This document shows, one piece after another, positions 24,179 through 31,076 of a stretch of 64,000 nt of DNA; positions within the stretch are counted from its first letter, which is position 1, and every line of letters begins with the position of its first letter. The stretch is from Bacteroidaceae bacterium (GTDB lineage: Bacteria > Bacteroidota > Bacteroidia > Bacteroidales > Bacteroidaceae): the NCBI GenBank assembly GCA_017471185.1, contig JAFUVZ010000049.1, forward strand, positions 17,429-81,428. Reading direction: 5' to 3'. Below the pieces are notes generated by a model that saw nothing but the letters and a program-made list of their open reading frames with translations, did no database searches and was not told where the DNA came from. Position numbers and translations under genes: made by a program.

Positions 24179-24672
24179 AATTTATCCTCCTGTTCCCATC
24201 TTTTCCTTAATTTGTCTATTCCGCTCTTAAACCTCGACTTAATCGTAGTCTCTGGAGTCCCCGTCACTTTGGCAATCTCTACGAAGGTAAGGCCGTCAAT
24301 CAGGTGCATGGTAATAACATCAGCTTGATCAGCAGGCAAAACGCTCAACATCTTCCAGATGCGGTTATATTCCTCTTGTAATGTCTGTTCTTCATCATCA
24401 GCCATTTGCACTTGTTCCAAAGGGATAGGCTCTTGCTGTTTATGCCGATGCCAATCGTTACAGGCATTATATACCATTCTGTAGAGATACATCCGCATAC
24501 TTTCGTCATTTTCTATGATGAATTCTTTTTCAAAGAGTTTTAAGAATACATCTTGTATGATGTCTTCCGCATCTTCTCTGTTGCCGATGCGGAAGTAAGC
24601 AAAGCGGAACAAATAATCCTGGTTCTGCTCTATCACTGCCTCAAGTCTCTTATATCTTTTGTTGCTATTCAT
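24175..24672 (-). CDS. ECF-type RNA polymerase sigma factor
   Basis: 165 residues. Region 2 covers about residues 13-80 (QDYLFRFAYFRIGNREDAED, then IIQDVFLKLFEK), and region 4 covers about 110-160 with the helix-turn-helix GLTFVEIAKVTGTPETTIKS. Regions 1 and 3 are absent, as in ECF sigma factors. The frame is open to 24756, but MNSNKRYKRLEAVIEQ at 24672 gives the normal N-terminus. It is first in the sigma/anti-sigma/outer-membrane protein unit. The 800-nt gap upstream (24673-25472) contains the structured inverted repeat and the 22-bp periodic array. Confidence 0.93.
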   Translation of the reverse strand: MNSNKRYKRLEAVIEQNQDYLFRFAYFRIGNREDAEDIIQDVFLKLFEKEFIIENDESMRMYLYRMVYNACNDWHRHKQQEPIPLEQVQMADDEEQTLQEEYNRIWKMLSVLPADQADVITMHLIDGLTFVEIAKVTGTPETTIKSRFKSGIDKLRKRWEQEDKL

Positions 24673-24840
24673 TTCTTTCCGCCTTTCATTGTATAAGACG
24701 TAATTGGAGCATGAAAAGACGAGATTACCTGTCACTATTTTGTTAAATAAACACAAATAGAGAGGGCGGAAAGTTTTATTGCGACTATAATTATTATACT
24801 TGCAATAAAAATGACGCAGAAACGTCCGCTTTCAAAAAAA

Positions 24841-25062
24841 GTCTTCACTCTTCATATACGGATCTTAATGCGTTGACATTGAAACGCTTAAGTGCATGAA
24901 GCGACGTTCTACCTCTTCATAGGTATTCATATGTCTTCACGCTATGAATAACTGGGTTTTGTATGAGGTGTTATGAAGAGGCATGAAGAGGCAGAACATC
25001 ACTTCATACTTTTAACTTGTTGTAATACTGCATGTTATTGCCTCCGTATGAAGAGTGAAGAC
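24841..25062 (-). other. 222-nt interrupted inverted repeat, candidate structured RNA or small mobile element
   Basis: The ends are a perfect 15-bp inverted repeat (GTCTTCACTCTTCAT at 24841-24855; its complement at 25048-25062), extended by ACGG/CCGT after a 2-nt bulge. Inside are a second pair of 25-nt arms (24896-24920 and 24983-25007; 22 of 25 paired), a left hairpin (CTTAATGCGTT with AACGCTTAAG at 24864-24891) and an apical hairpin (TATTCAT 24924-24930 with ATGAATA 24944-24950). All three mismatches of the inner arms become G-U pairs in a minus-strand RNA. There is no open frame of note and no clear target duplication. The minus strand leads into the sigma factor gene at 24672. Confidence 0.6.
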
Positions 25063-25132
25063 TTGTTGCCGAAATTCTCGTTTGTGATAGATTTACCAGG
25101 CGCCGTTGGATGGAGCATCAGGCGGCGGCTGA

Positions 25133-25324
25133 TGCCTTGCTTAGCGGTAGCTGATGGCAGGCTTAGCGGTAGTAAGCCTATAGTTAGCAAGTATCAATCC
25201 TATGACTTACGAACGTTAAGCCTATGACTTACGAACATCAAGTCTATGACTTTTTGCAGGCAAGCATTAGCCTCAAGTAACAAGCACGTTTACTTCAAGT
25301 AATCGAGGTCCTTACTTGAAGTAA
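25133..25324. repeat. Degenerate array with 22-bp period
   Basis: Short words recur at exactly 22 nt although the unit changes along the array: GCTTAGCGGTAG at 25139 and 25161; CCTATAG/CCTATGAC/TCTATGAC at 25177, 25199, 25221 and 25243 (CCTATGACTTACGAAC twice); TCAAGTAA, TCAAGTAA and TGAAGTAA at 25273, 25295 and 25317. The last two form a perfect inverted repeat (TTTACTTCAAGTAA with TTACTTGAAGTAAA). There are no spacers, so it is not a CRISPR array. It ends about 65 nt before the promoter of the membrane protein gene at 25473. Confidence 0.75.
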
Positions 25325-25326
25325 AA

Positions 25327-25349
25327 CCCCTTCTGAACGCCAAAAGGGG
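25327..25349. terminator. Hairpin CCCCTT/AAGGGG
   Basis: CCCCTT (25327-25332) and AAGGGG (25344-25349) form a short stem. On the minus strand it is followed by TTTTACTTC, so it could end minus-strand transcription entering from the LytTR region; no minus-strand gene needs it. Weak. Confidence 0.3.
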
Positions 25350-25387
25350 ATTTGACTTTTGAAGGAAGGGTTATGACAGCAAAGAAA

Positions 25388-25420
25388 TTTGGCGTGATGT
25401 GTCATTTGTGCTTACCTTTG
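25388..25420 (+). promoter_or_regulatory. Promoter of the small membrane protein gene
   Basis: TTTG (25388-25391), 21 nt, TACCTTTG (25413-25420): a good Bacteroidetes promoter. Start expected near 25426, leader about 47 nt before ATG 25473. Confidence 0.75.
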
Positions 25421-25472
25421 CAGCATCGGTCGCGACCCGGTACGAAATTGTCTAACTCAAAAAAGAATTGTT

Positions 25473-25787
25473 ATGAACGTGTTTGAATTATTTATGGAGG
25501 GTGGCTTTCTCTTTATGGCGGTACTGACCATCCTGTTTGTACTGATGCTTTTTGCTGCCTGGAAGGCTCCGGCTTGGGTGAAAGAAACAGGGCTTGCAGC
25601 GTTAGCTTTTGGATTTTTTGCATTTTTACTCCCTTTGTATGTGGGATTATTGACAATGAGTATGACGGATGTAGAACCTCAGATTGTATATGGCGGTTTC
25701 CGAATGGCATTGATACCGTTAATCTATGGAGATATCATTTATTTCGTGTCATTAATTATCCGTGTTGCACAGAAGCCCCGAATCTGA
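25473..25787 (+). CDS. Small membrane protein, three predicted helices
   Basis: 104 residues, mostly hydrophobic, with segments at about 10-28 (GGFLFMAVLTILFVLMLFAA), 40-62 and 78-97. I do not recognise the family with confidence; the opening ELFMEGGFLFMAVL resembles the first helix of MotA/TolQ/ExbB proteins, but the protein is far too short and lacks their conserved core. It has a good promoter of its own and is followed 34 nt later by a LytTR regulator that also has membrane helices, so the two probably work together in sensing or signalling at the inner membrane. Confidence 0.7.
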   Translation: MNVFELFMEGGFLFMAVLTILFVLMLFAAWKAPAWVKETGLAALAFGFFAFLLPLYVGLLTMSMTDVEPQIVYGGFRMALIPLIYGDIIYFVSLIIRVAQKPRI

Positions 25788-25809
25788 TGCGCGATTACAG
25801 ATTATTCAT

Positions 25810-25817
25810 TAACTTTG
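25810..25817 (+). promoter_or_regulatory. -7 box abutting the LytTR start codon
   Basis: TAACTTTG lies with its last base 5 nt before the ATG at 25822. If used, transcription would begin at or next to the start codon, giving a leaderless mRNA. No -33 element was seen, so chance is possible. Confidence 0.4.
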
Positions 25818-25821
25818 TGGC

Positions 25822-26520
25822 ATGAAGTACTTTATTACCATAGGATGCTGGATGGTGGAGTTGGCATTGGTGGCCTCTATCCTCGTGAGCATGGACTATA
25901 CGTTCATGCAGGCAATGATGTTGGCATCAATGTTCCTACCTGTATTGCTGGCGATGAAGTATTTCTTACCACAAGTAAAATGGGAGCGGACACGCAAGTC
26001 GCTTACTGGCATTATGTGTCTGTTCCTCTCTTTCCTACTATTGGAGTATCTGCTCCTGATGTGTTGTCATATTTGGGTTATGAGTTATACAGATGAGATG
26101 CCTTCCGTCTTGCTCAACCCAGTATTCCTTACCTTGCTGCTGGCAGTGCTATTCGTCACTGATACTGCCATTGGCAAACAACTTGACAAGCGTTTTGGCA
26201 AGACCCCAAGCAGCATTACATTCTACTCCGACCGCAAGAGCGTGACCTTACTGACAGAGCAGATTCTTTATGTAGAGTCAAATGATGCAGAGACGTGGGT
26301 GCATACCCTCGACGGAGAGCGCTATCGTAACAAGACCACTATCTCGCAATGGGAGCAGATACTCGAAGACGGCTTCCTGCGTACGCATCGCTCATTCATA
26401 GTCAACATCAATTATGTCACGAAAGCAGAAAGCGATGCCGTGATGCTGAGAGACATCACGATTCCTGTGTCAAGGAAATACAAAGAAGTGGTAGCTGTCA
26501 AAATAACAACTACCACTTAG
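25822..26520 (+). CDS. LytTR DNA-binding regulator with N-terminal membrane helices
   Basis: 232 residues. Four hydrophobic segments occupy about 3-22, 28-48, 62-83 and 96-115, and a LytTR domain occupies about 133-230 (FYSDRKSVTLLTEQILYVES, then FLRTHRSFIVNINYV). LytTR domains bind DNA through beta strands. Here the usual response-regulator receiver is replaced by a membrane domain, so it is a one-component regulator that acts from the membrane. It sits 34 nt after the small membrane protein gene, which may be its partner, and converges with the GIN-domain gene. Targets are unknown; LytTR membrane proteins in other phyla often regulate their own operon. Confidence 0.9.
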   Translation: MKYFITIGCWMVELALVASILVSMDYTFMQAMMLASMFLPVLLAMKYFLPQVKWERTRKSLTGIMCLFLSFLLLEYLLLMCCHIWVMSYTDEMPSVLLNPVFLTLLLAVLFVTDTAIGKQLDKRFGKTPSSITFYSDRKSVTLLTEQILYVESNDAETWVHTLDGERYRNKTTISQWEQILEDGFLRTHRSFIVNINYVTKAESDAVMLRDITIPVSRKYKEVVAVKITTTT

Positions 26521-26545
26521 CTGATTATGTAATATTAAGAAAGAG

Positions 26546-27334
26546 TTAGAACCGGTTGAGCTTGGAGACATCAATCTTGGTGACACCCGTGTTTTGGATG
26601 GAGGTATCGTCTGCTGTGCCAGATAGTACAATCTTGCCTACGCCAGAATTGGTGGCATCCAGCTTCTCGCAATCCACTTGAAGGCTGATGGTGCCCGTAC
26701 CACTCTTCCTGACAGACACCTCCTTCCCCATATAATCCACCTTGATGTTGTCAACGCCACTTGAATGGATATCCAGCTTATCTGTCTTTACTACTAATTC
26801 TCCTTTGGTGACACCGCTGTCATTCATCTTCAGTAAAGTACCCTCAATATGTGCGCCGAGTTCAGACACACCTTTTAATTCACAGGTGGCCTCTTGGCAC
26901 GAAATCTGCTGGGCATCCAAGCGCAAAACGCCACTACTGATAAGTTGGAAATCACCCGTCTTCAGCTTATCAGTATCAAAGTTCAATACACCCTTGTTCT
27001 CCAAGCGGTTTAAGTCAGGCGAAATGATATAGAGCGTCAGCATTTGCTTCTCATTGCTGCCCTGTTTGTCCTTCTTTTCGTCAGACACCACTAACAAGCC
27101 GTCTTTCACTTCCAGTTTGAGACGATCTATTTGCTTGGCAGAGCCTTCAGCCTTGATACTATACGTGCTACCTTGTGTATAGTGAACCCTTACGGCATGA
27201 TTGGTTTTCAATCCACTGAAGCCAGTCAGCCTGTATTCCTTGCTGACAACGGCATCATCGTTAACGGCGTCAGATGCCTGCATGTTAACCATAGCAGCCA
27301 AAGTCATAGCTGCCCATAAAATCATCTTTTTCAT
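26546..27334 (-). CDS. GIN-domain (DUF2807) exported protein
   Basis: 262 residues with a signal peptide (MKKMILWAAMTLAAMVNMQA). The rest is a repetitive beta-helix-like domain of the putative auto-transporter adhesin head GIN family (DUF2807), visible as KEYRLTGFSGLKTNHAVRVHYTQG, LTLYIISPDL and several GVxxx turns (DSGVTKGELVV, NSGVGKIVLSG, NTGVTKIDVS). The function of this family is not established; the protein is probably periplasmic or surface-attached. It is the last gene of an ECF sigma operon (28829-26546) and follows the small exported protein gene by 14 nt, so it may be part of an envelope response. Confidence 0.85.
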   Translation of the reverse strand: MKKMILWAAMTLAAMVNMQASDAVNDDAVVSKEYRLTGFSGLKTNHAVRVHYTQGSTYSIKAEGSAKQIDRLKLEVKDGLLVVSDEKKDKQGSNEKQMLTLYIISPDLNRLENKGVLNFDTDKLKTGDFQLISSGVLRLDAQQISCQEATCELKGVSELGAHIEGTLLKMNDSGVTKGELVVKTDKLDIHSSGVDNIKVDYMGKEVSVRKSGTGTISLQVDCEKLDATNSGVGKIVLSGTADDTSIQNTGVTKIDVSKLNRF

Positions 27335-27348
27335 CTTTTTATTTTGTT

Positions 27349-27750
27349 TTATTGTTTATATCTGATAATGATTGTCACTTTTCCGTCTGTAAATGATGCC
27401 CTGCGGTTTACATACTGCATCATATAGACACGGTTCTCCTTCTCGTTCTCTATGGTCAAGGTCATGGTTTCCTCCTCATCATTGGTCATGATGCTGAATT
27501 GTCCGTTCTCCTGCTCATCGAGAAAAGCCCTGCGCAATTTGTTGATGGTAAGGTCGGTAGGCTGCAACACCTTCACCACCTTCAGCACTTTGCGCGTCTT
27601 GGGGTCACGCTCTACGGCAGAAGTGAATGTACTCTTACCGATGGATGAATACTCATCCACCGCCTTGTCGATAGCGTTCTGTGCTGAGAGCGTCAAAGTG
27701 GCGAAGAGCATTACCAGCGTGCAAATAAATGTCTTTAATCTCATATCCAT
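27349..27750 (-). CDS. Small exported protein of unknown function
   Basis: 133 residues; a signal peptide (RLKTFICTLVMLFATLTLSAQ) leaves about 110 mature residues with three or four predicted beta strands (LTLTIENEKENRVYMMQYV, GKVTIIIRYK) and a basic helix. I do not recognise it with confidence. It lies between a putative anti-sigma factor gene (gap 5 nt) and the GIN-domain gene (gap 14 nt) in the same operon. A second ATG two codons in (27744) is an alternative start. Confidence 0.75.
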   Translation of the reverse strand: MDMRLKTFICTLVMLFATLTLSAQNAIDKAVDEYSSIGKSTFTSAVERDPKTRKVLKVVKVLQPTDLTINKLRRAFLDEQENGQFSIMTNDEEETMTLTIENEKENRVYMMQYVNRRASFTDGKVTIIIRYKQ

Positions 27751-27755
27751 GTTTA

Positions 27756-28328
27756 TTATTGATTCAACAATCGCCGGATGCGTTCCCTTTCCTGGGCATC
27801 CTGTATATTATCAAGCAGGTCTTGTTCCGCTTGGTCAATCAGATCGGTGGGCAACGGGGTACCTACGGCATCCGCCAGGCTCAAGGCACTTTTGATCTGT
27901 GGCAGAATCTCACGCAAGTTGTCTATGCGTTCGCCATCCACAATCATATAGCTTCCACCATATATACTTTGTAGCCTGATGCCCTCGTATGCCCGATACG
28001 CCCAAACTGATCCCACGATGATGGCAATTGAAGCAGCGATGCCTGCTACCTGAAGCCAAAGGTTCCGATATTTAGGTGGTGCAAAACTGACTGGCTGTTC
28101 CACAACGGGCAAATCAGCTGCCTGTTCTGTCCTTGCGCTTTCTTCTGCAGGCGAATCTGCCAGAGCGATGGCATCGAAATCAAGGAATACATTCCGATAA
28201 GCCTCCAGCTCTTCAGGCAACTCTTTCGTCTGCCTGAAATACCCATAGAGCCACTGTTCTTCCTCTAAGGTAGTATCACCCTCGAAGAACCTGTCTATCA
28301 ATTTCTTTATTTCAGCCAAATCTTTCAT
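27756..28328 (-). CDS. Putative anti-sigma factor, single-pass membrane protein
   Basis: About 190 residues, starting MKDLAEIKKLIDRFFEGDTT. The N-terminal 60 residues resemble the cytoplasmic segment of Bacteroidetes anti-sigma proteins (FFEGDTTLEEEQWLYGYFRQ). One membrane segment follows near 90-110 (WLQVAGIAASIAIIVGSVWA), then a 75-residue periplasmic part ending in a charged helix. It directly follows the ECF sigma gene. An ATG 21 nt upstream (28349, inside the 7-bp array, MDNGEWEMKD) is in the same frame and could be used instead. Role is inferred from topology and position. Confidence 0.72.
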   Translation of the reverse strand: MKDLAEIKKLIDRFFEGDTTLEEEQWLYGYFRQTKELPEELEAYRNVFLDFDAIALADSPAEESARTEQAADLPVVEQPVSFAPPKYRNLWLQVAGIAASIAIIVGSVWAYRAYEGIRLQSIYGGSYMIVDGERIDNLREILPQIKSALSLADAVGTPLPTDLIDQAEQDLLDNIQDAQERERIRRLLNQ

Positions 28329-28329
28329 T

Positions 28330-28371
28330 TCCCATTCTCCATTATCCATTCTCCATTATCCATTATCCATT
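28330..28371 (-). repeat. 7-bp array AATGGAK at the sigma/anti-sigma junction
   Basis: On the minus strand five perfect units AATGGAT/AATGGAG and one variant (AATGGGA) run without gaps from 28371 to 28330. The array codes for the last residues of the sigma factor (MDNG), supplies its TAA stop (28358-28356, formed at a unit junction) and holds ATG codons in every frame, including one in frame with the anti-sigma gene (28349). It ends 1 nt before the chosen anti-sigma start. Confidence 0.88.
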
Positions 28372-28829
28372 AACCTTTCCCTTACCGCTTGTCTGGCTCG
28401 GCTTAGGGCTTTCCTTACAGCAGCCTCCTCCATGTGTAACAATCGGGCTATATCTTTCATCTCCATTCCCTCCATGTGCCTGAGCCTGAGAATCGTCTGA
28501 GGCACATCCGGCAAGTTCTCAACCAGCCGCATCATCCGCTCTATCCGCTCATGCTCCTCTGCCTCATTGCTCCCAGCCGCAGGGGGCAAATACTCAATGC
28601 CTTCCCTTGGTTTGCGGCGACGAATGGAATCCAGGCAGATGTTTCTGACCAGAACCCGAGCCAAACCGTCAACCGGACTTTTCAGCTGAGCGCACATCTG
28701 CCAAAGCTTCAGCATGGCGTCTTGCACCATATCTTCAGCCTCATCGGCATTGCCCATATATCGGATGGCTTCAGCTATCAGCCCAGGTCTGAGCCGTTGC
28801 ATCGCTATTTCGTACTCGTCTTTCGTCAT
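28356..28829 (-). CDS. ECF-type RNA polymerase sigma factor
   Basis: 157 residues. Region 2 spans about 10-75 (AIRYMGNADEAEDMVQDAML, RVLVRNICLDSIRRRK), with a linker rich in Glu, and region 4 spans about 105-150 (LPDVPQTILRLRHMEGMEMK, LLHMEEAAVRKALSRARQAV). It heads a four-gene minus-strand unit: sigma, membrane anti-sigma candidate, small exported protein and GIN-domain protein. Its last residues MDNG and its stop codon are encoded by the 7-bp array at 28330-28371, so its C-terminus may have been set by the repeat. A TTACTTTG-like box is seen on the minus strand upstream (about 28866-28873). Confidence 0.92.
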   Translation of the reverse strand: MTKDEYEIAMQRLRPGLIAEAIRYMGNADEAEDMVQDAMLKLWQMCAQLKSPVDGLARVLVRNICLDSIRRRKPREGIEYLPPAAGSNEAEEHERIERMMRLVENLPDVPQTILRLRHMEGMEMKDIARLLHMEEAAVRKALSRARQAVRERLMDNG

Positions 28830-28917
28830 GCGACTGTTTTTCTTGGTTCATCCAATAATAATACGCAAAGTAAACTGTTTTGTGACATTATTTATTCATT
28901 CATTAGCTATTATTCAT

Positions 28918-28925
28918 TATATTTG
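28918..28925 (+). promoter_or_regulatory. -7 box of the alpha/beta hydrolase pair
   Basis: TATATTTG, 35 nt before ATG 28960. No -33 box at the usual distance; the region is very A/T-rich. Confidence 0.5.
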
Positions 28926-28959
28926 CATAGAAAAATTACATTAATTAATAATAGGAAAA

Positions 28960-29958
28960 ATGAAATCAGTATTTTTGAAAAGCATAGCATTGACTCTGAC
29001 GGTCACCCTTACATCAGGATTCGCTATGGCACAACAACAGACTGTGAGTAAAGCAAGCCCTCAGATGGAAGCTGTAAAGGTGGCGACCAAGCAGATGATT
29101 GACCAGGGGTTTGGTGCTAAATTTGACGGAAGCACAGACCCCTTTCACCTAAGGCAGATCATAGAGATGGCACAAGAATACCTGGCTATTGAACCCAATG
29201 TCGAGATAACGCCTGTGGTGATGGGAGGCATAGAAGGCGAGTTACAAACGCCCCAAGGTGCCCGTGATGATGCTATCCTGATATACATACATGGTGGCGG
29301 CATGATTTGTGGAAATGCGAAAGCTTCCAGAGGATATGCTTCAGCTTTGGCAGGCGAGAGCAAGTTTCCTGTATATACCCTAACTTATCGCTTGGCTCCA
29401 GAACATAAGTTCCCTGCTGGTCTTGACGATTGCTTCGCATTTTACAAAGCAGTAATCTCTAAACACCCAGGCAAGCCTGTATTCCTGCTTGGTGAAAGTG
29501 CTGGCGCATACTATACGCTTGTAACAGCCATGAAAGCCCGTGATAACGGAGTAAAGATGCCTGCAGCAATTTTCCCATATTCGCCGTTGATAGACCTTAG
29601 CGGTGCGCTCAATCGAAGAAGGGCTGCTACTCATGATTTCACTATTACGGAAGAAGGAATGAAATGGATGGGCGATCTGTATTGCCAACCCGAAGACCAG
29701 AAAAATCCATACGCCTCGCCTTATTATGACGACCTACACGGCATGCCTCCCACTTTCTTGGCTTGGGATCAGAGCGAGACATTGGCTGCAGACAGTGAGG
29801 AAGTGGTGAAGAAGCTGCTTGAACAAGGTACTGAGTGCTACTTCAAGGCATATCCCGACTGCTTTCATGCTTTTGCACTGACAGGACGTGGCACCCCTGA
29901 AAGCTACGAGGTAATGAGAAACACTATCAACTTTATAGAAGCGCATATTAACAAATAA
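28960..29958 (+). CDS. Exported alpha/beta hydrolase of the hormone-sensitive lipase/acetyl-esterase type
   Basis: 332 residues with a signal peptide (about 1-25, ends AMAQ). The oxyanion motif HGGG is at 111-114, the nucleophile Ser180 is in GESAG, the acid is probably Asp270 (LAWDQSE) and the histidine His303 (CFHAF). These are the features of the alpha/beta hydrolase-3 family, mostly carboxylesterases that act on acetyl or short-chain esters; in gut Bacteroidales some remove acetyl groups from glycans. The substrate is unknown. It forms a pair with a second exported hydrolase 11 nt downstream, suggesting joint action on an ester substrate in the periplasm. Confidence 0.88.
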   Translation: MKSVFLKSIALTLTVTLTSGFAMAQQQTVSKASPQMEAVKVATKQMIDQGFGAKFDGSTDPFHLRQIIEMAQEYLAIEPNVEITPVVMGGIEGELQTPQGARDDAILIYIHGGGMICGNAKASRGYASALAGESKFPVYTLTYRLAPEHKFPAGLDDCFAFYKAVISKHPGKPVFLLGESAGAYYTLVTAMKARDNGVKMPAAIFPYSPLIDLSGALNRRRAATHDFTITEEGMKWMGDLYCQPEDQKNPYASPYYDDLHGMPPTFLAWDQSETLAADSEEVVKKLLEQGTECYFKAYPDCFHAFALTGRGTPESYEVMRNTINFIEAHINK

Positions 29959-29969
29959 AATATTTAATC

Positions 29970-31040
29970 ATGAAAAGAATCTTGATGGCAGCGTGCTTGT
30001 TCGCTGCGGCCATAGGGGTGGCAAATGCGCAGACAGCGCGTAAACAAGTGGTGGAAAACGGTGGTACAGGGCCTTATAAGGCTGAGGTAGTGGAAGACGT
30101 TTCTTCCCCAAAGTTCACTACCTATCGCCCTCAGAACCTGAAGAGCGTGGTGGCAAAGACAGGCAAGCTGCCTATTATCGTCTATGCCAACGGCGGTTGC
30201 GCCAACAACAATGTGGAGATGCGCTTCCTGCTCAGCGAGGTAGCTTCTCACGGCTATGTGGCAATTGCCATAGGTCCTTATGATGAAGAAGATGTGGTGG
30301 CCAAGTGGAAAGATGTGCTCTCTTTCTCATACCCTGAGACCAAGGCAAAGGTTGTGTTAGCAAACGGTGAGGTTATCGAGCCGAAATCACCGGAAGAGGT
30401 AAAGGCTTACCAGGAGCAGATGCGTGCCCAGATAGAGAAGATGATGAAGGAACAGGCTGAGGCCCGTGCCAAAGCTGCGAAGAAAGGACAGCCTTTGCCA
30501 GCCGCTATGCAGGAGACCTATCCTAAGATGCTGTTAGAGGCTCTCGACTGGCTGACTGACCAGAACGCCGACCCTAAATCAGAATACTACCATTGCCTGG
30601 ACCTCGACCATGTGGCAGCTATGGGACAGTCATGCGGTGGCGCACAGGTACTGGGCGTATCTCATGACCCTCGTATCAAGACTTGCGTGATGCTGAACAC
30701 GGGTATTGGCGATATGGAGATGCAAGGTGTCACGCAGGAAGCATTGAACAGCCTGCATCAGCCGATGTTCTATCTCATCGGTGGTCCTGCCGACGTGGCA
30801 TTCCCTAACGCACAGAAAGACTTCGACCGCATCAAGGATCTGCCTGTAGTGATGATGAACACCCTTGACGGACACAGCGGCACCTATTACGAAAAGAATG
30901 GTGGCAGCTATTGCGTGGCGGTACTGAACTGGCTCGACTGGCAGTTCAAGGGCGACATAAGCAAGGCAGCCTTCTTCCTCGATGATGATTTCCTGAAATA
31001 CAAATATCCTGACTGGAAGGTGGTTCGCAAGAACTTCTAA
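29970..31040 (+). CDS. Exported alpha/beta hydrolase, dienelactone hydrolase/cutinase-like fold
   Basis: 356 residues with a signal peptide (MKRILMAACLFAAAIGVANA). The catalytic triad is probably Ser221 (GQSCGG), Asp275 (GGPADVAFP) and His302 (DGHSGTY). The fold resembles PAF-acetylhydrolase/cutinase-like enzymes (IIVYANGGCANNN as oxyanion region). An insert of about 60 charged residues (120-185, rich in Lys, Glu and Ala) separates the oxyanion region from the nucleophile and may form a helical lid. It follows the other hydrolase by 11 nt and is followed by a strong terminator. The substrate is unknown; esterase activity is inferred. Confidence 0.82.
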   Translation: MKRILMAACLFAAAIGVANAQTARKQVVENGGTGPYKAEVVEDVSSPKFTTYRPQNLKSVVAKTGKLPIIVYANGGCANNNVEMRFLLSEVASHGYVAIAIGPYDEEDVVAKWKDVLSFSYPETKAKVVLANGEVIEPKSPEEVKAYQEQMRAQIEKMMKEQAEARAKAAKKGQPLPAAMQETYPKMLLEALDWLTDQNADPKSEYYHCLDLDHVAAMGQSCGGAQVLGVSHDPRIKTCVMLNTGIGDMEMQGVTQEALNSLHQPMFYLIGGPADVAFPNAQKDFDRIKDLPVVMMNTLDGHSGTYYEKNGGSYCVAVLNWLDWQFKGDISKAAFFLDDDFLKYKYPDWKVVRKNF

Positions 31041-31045
31041 TAAGC

Positions 31046-31076
31046 AAGTGAGGCTCTTAACGAGCCTCACTTTTTT
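31046..31076. terminator. Bidirectional terminator between the hydrolase pair and upp
   Basis: AAGTGAGGCTC (31046-31056) and GAGCCTCACTT (31062-31072) form a perfect 11-bp stem, followed by TTTTATTT on the plus strand. The T run overlaps the upp stop codon (31075-31077). Confidence 0.9.

Noticed and set aside
24841-25062. Ordinary MITE or insertion sequence remnant
   Set aside because: The ends are inverted repeats, but no direct target duplication and no transposase fragment were seen, and the mismatch pattern points to RNA folding. A genome search is needed, so it is reported as undetermined.
24973-25227. 84-codon open frame within the structured non-coding gap
   Set aside because: It covers the inverted repeat and the periodic array, has no family resemblance and no promoter or start context.
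25133-25324. Possible CRISPR array in the repeat-rich gap
   Set aside because: Units are contiguous, drift in sequence and have no unique spacers; no cas genes are present.
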